Source of the DNA: Qaidamihabitans albus
GTDB lineage: Bacteria; Actinomycetota; Actinomycetes; Mycobacteriales; Pseudonocardiaceae
Direction of reading: 5' to 3'
NCBI RefSeq assembly: GCF_016464705.1
Contig: NZ_JAEHOB010000014.1
Location: 62,001-126,000, forward strand
DNA: 64,000 nt
Part shown: positions 63,201 to 64,000 of the stretch, in pieces
Layout of the letters: each line of letters begins with the position of its first letter
Position numbering within the stretch: position 1 is the stretch's first letter
The notes under the pieces: model-generated
Database searches by the model: none
What the model was told of the DNA's origin: nothing
The model's input: only the letters and a program-made list of their open reading frames with translations
Translations under genes and position numbers: made by a program

Positions 63201-64000
63201 CTGCCGGGCACGGCACGCAGCCTCAAGGTGACACGTACGCGGCCGTTGGCGAAGGTCAGCAGCAGCCCGTCGCGGGAGGCCGTCGACGGCCAGTCGGACA
63301 CCAGCAGCCGGCCGAGCTCCTGCGGGGTGATCCGGTCGGCGAGGCCGTGCCGGGCGAAGTAGGCGTTCAGCTGCCTCGCGGCCTGCTCCATGTGCGGCAG
63401 CAGGCCCTCGCCCATCGGCACCCCGCCGAGCAGCCGCAGCCCGGTCGGCCCCAGATCGGCGACCCGGTTCGCGTGTTCGCCCTCTCCCGTGCCTCCACCC
63501 GGCACGTCCGGCGACGCCGCGGTGTCTGCCGGCTGGTCGCCGTCGGAGGGGTGCGCCGCCAGCTCGCCTCCGGGTTCGCGCGGCCCCGGCAGGATGTCGT
63601 CCGGTGTCACCGGCCGCTCCGGTGAAGCCGGGCGCCTGCCGTCCTCGCCGGGACCCTCGACGGCGTCGCCGCCTCTGGCGGCCTCGACCACCGGATGACC
63701 CCCGGCGACCGCCTGCACGGCGCGCTCGATGAACCACCGCGCCCCCAGAGCATCCCCGTAGCGGAACTCGACCACACCCCGCAACGTGTCCTCGGACCAC
63801 TCCGCCACCTGACGCACATGCTCCGGCAACTCCACACGCCGACCCGACGACAACCCCTCGACATAGGCCCGCAGCCACCGAAGCGCCGCCGCATGATGCG
63901 ACAACTCCCGCCGCACAAAGAACTCGAACCGCTCCTGCTCCCCCAACCCGGCAACACCCTCGCGGTCGATCGGATCCGACGCGGTCACGATCTCCTTCAC
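57278..64000 (-). CDS. C-terminal 2240 residues of a giant multidomain protein (polymorphic-toxin-like), cut by window edge
   Basis: The frame enters at the right edge, so the true start is outside the window; the GTG codon at 63998-64000 is probably internal. The protein is Arg/Glu/Val-rich with Pro/Gly/Asp-rich linkers (about residues 105-175) and long beta-rich segments such as RYTITAPEGSPDGDVVVATP and GTYLVEFVVLVPES. I recognise no catalytic domain in most of it. The last 120 residues contain RIVERIYYATPELTAYRGE and then KLADVDVDMLLA just before the stop, which resembles the middle of NYN/PIN-like nucleases with the K-x-x-D-V-D step, but the domain end is missing. Size, linkers and a variable C-terminus fit secreted polymorphic toxins of Pseudonocardiaceae. 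Function is uncertain. Confidence 0.7.
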   Translation of the reverse strand: MKEIVTASDPIDREGVAGLGEQERFEFFVRRELSHHAAALRWLRAYVEGLSSGRRVELPEHVRQVAEWSEDTLRGVVEFRYGDALGARWFIERAVQAVAGGHPVVEAARGGDAVEGPGEDGRRPASPERPVTPDDILPGPREPGGELAAHPSDGDQPADTAASPDVPGGGTGEGEHANRVADLGPTGLRLLGGVPMGEGLLPHMEQAARQLNAYFARHGLADRITPQELGRLLVSDWPSTASRDGLLLTFANGRVRVTLRLRAVPGSDRIVPSSVDSTQQARHALQQGTAKQGHPDGHAVGGNVPGGAKMEAGDDSVGGSAGGGRGESFDVVGVNSVDGYLSALDHRAEATPLSISTELVMGVEHGGRVGPRYTITAPEGSPDGDVVVATPPVYRHSPPASHQRPEHEWPPARRLPHVYPLEVTGRERLVAAARDLLPRYMRDDPAVLEQLETAVKTATQSRFADTARKGFRVTVVDRLRRPHELVIEADVDRRNATVVTTAVPKEPENPEGPLLLEKVGVEFNESANSAGSAVPAALGGEASPAGTAELSRQRRESASAAAVAIGVAVNRYAGWLQLTRFDDVRFTVSVGDASNTVAGQQALLWGREDAFHDYGAPVAAEAVDAEGALRRGTLVATDDVPEHPDFLSGPAATGEATWATGQAIVDEFTVADDPGDGVEWVRERLRGFGTELLKPHQDRLPANQLKQLRLMNERLISEQITPAWFERQYDQLSQQGVDVPLRVPASLTSVKGYREVSVRVRLDGHLPEYRGDRPDWVAVVLDIAMEAVGYARSDNLSRTVSALLAAYTYARAGEVNATNRANSVSLVEVNGVSIFVQSGTLRLEARDENGEPLRDTDGRALTAERGYTVDLGVATDLVRATGSHVASRDTVPVTLVEQGNVLSLHVPDAARAMEEVTSARQRRGAARGTALRAATSVGMLRARFARLFTAGATVPVSEDRKPWRQDSSARMVMPRDAEGRPEGRVSYLGFSDKTVCGDIVLRLPSFGTSRGTSHEIRLGLDGKLGWLTANIAQRFGWGTATRIGETLGRENIDIDLNRKFLFRVDTRLETTGDLGRGEATMTATIALSEPDAIRMYADGELDLPAETVADSLQRSHKPDEPLKLPHDVARRAANRLDTDGTGVEHPPAAAFPEPELPATVPEHLAARKGIGPYGVKSVSVHTMRPDGSKGDAVEFSGELGGLAAGVTGRAPDGLTTLATEMMGAPDRIKGLLSLLTGGPYPLVTVPARRLPRWPFGLSRDGGWRLRWDPRKLWHPSVRQSAQLRIRDAAIVGYDPRRLGEEQDYRYAERPEGRSRRGSTELGAEAGLLGAVFGGGVSRGSATSTTTARQSINIRHHQGGLGMYEMRVTGELDVTTRPGRGAPHVGTYLVEFVVLVPESEVEGTPAEAVPATERGYPEITELPQRTFGQFVDGGQLRGAVHGLLSRFGSGYLDAVEAALAKRYSDEALAINIAEQVRGVSWTVDDVGRTGRSVSLGTRLNVSDAEVILWSEKEAGGGIGNVDRLQQTTAISMRQSDGGNLRAGELPLGALSGAVDLSTSSGVDSVSGQRRENTVKTTARLALVRLTGNWTVTARESGFDGERELAAGAARTTQPLGEAYVWVYERDLPELLDGIRPPDLAERQRLAEDSSFDVDVLRGLLAERADHAPVVDVEAVLRDASTDPEPRLAVARAFAVAAEEAETPRHRAERETAARYRELFGGQNAGEPLRTFVATSDPLGDRIAQHERILIAVRDRLDRLERERPGQVDPSLRDDLLWSEIAVARLREARGAVAQQSSDSSGERVATRGDMEFAEALARWNPWAGRAADLARAVHALPGEVGRRDAALPRWVEEFEATYRRSDPAERLAQVRDIARKLGIEIQLRQVSADGKPETRIWATPEGGVYYDESDLGAKRVLAGAREELRTRRLDPDAVAAQALETGLPVDKAMATMPNGEVARAARYGVNIDAVIQSADRGGYDRAEALTAATERAREDWTTDVGGFHRALRDAGFSSTDLSRALAGDVDLIEIYRDAWRLRWNEGRQIRQRIDQIAAGATPRSVSELAPLFGFDDSSAGRARFRALLGEAGIREAETGSGELTREHGRLLRSLAADLLLRHGLTATQRGRLLEVDRSVLANAVTHRSVGAHPLELIQRFLPTEDETAPEPAVRIVERIYYATPELTAYRGELDQRVLRRVRAALRDHGVRHAVWEATMLPGTSFRGKLADVDVDMLLAENGTVP

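Overview
The window is about 70% GC with dense, overlapping, actinomycete-type genes. It most resembles the family Pseudonocardiaceae, and Amycolatopsis in particular: the N-acylamino acid racemase at 32733-33839 has the same length (368 aa) and the same catalytic-residue numbering that I recall for the Amycolatopsis enzyme. This placement rests on recognition and was not checked by a search. I see no rRNA, tRNA, CRISPR array or intact insertion sequence.

Region 1 (1-10700, minus strand) is one translationally coupled operon. It begins with a StrR/NovG-type ParB-like regulator and continues with a FabG-like ketoreductase, two hotdog dehydratase-like proteins, an ACP, four ketosynthase-fold proteins, an alpha/beta hydrolase, a double-hotdog thioesterase, a DsbA/HCCA-isomerase-like protein and a thiolase cut by the window edge. 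The four ketosynthase-fold proteins read as two active/inactive pairs. A perfect StrR-type palindrome lies just upstream of the regulator. The layout suggests a highly reducing type II polyketide or aryl-polyene-like pathway with its own pathway-specific activator.

Region 2 (10700-19800) is mixed. It holds a TetR regulator divergent from an MpaB/DUF2236 oxygenase, a non-canonical arginase-family protein, a VOC protein, and a three-gene lipid operon (CarF/TMEM189-type desaturase, double-hotdog thioesterase, Cfa-like methyltransferase). Gene remnants surround these, including part of a molybdenum hydroxylase.

Region 3 (19800-30820) is a CoA-thioester catabolic operon: SDR, two acyl-CoA ligases, an acyl-CoA dehydrogenase, two enoyl-CoA hydratases, an SMP-30 lactonase and a thiolase. 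A divergent TetR gene and a saccharopine-dehydrogenase-like enoyl reductase adjoin it. Nearly identical 26-bp operators lie in front of both transcription units.

Region 4 (31020-44730, minus strand) is a candidate D-amino-acid peptide salvage system. It contains an oligopeptide ABC importer with a fused permease/ATPase, a fusion of an S9 peptidase with a beta-lactamase-fold hydrolase, and an M20 hydrolase, a GNAT acyltransferase and an N-succinylamino acid racemase. A PucR regulator follows. The last three enzymes match the known D-to-L amino acid route.

Region 5 (45070-64000) has an XRE-BTAD-NB-ARC regulator, a sugar ABC transporter (one permease carries a large inserted domain), a divergent two-component system and a trehalose-phosphatase/GH15 fusion. 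It ends with the C-terminal 2240 residues of a giant protein that runs off the window. A 21-bp tandem repeat family appears at two distant intergenic sites (about 11.03 kb and 54.5 kb).
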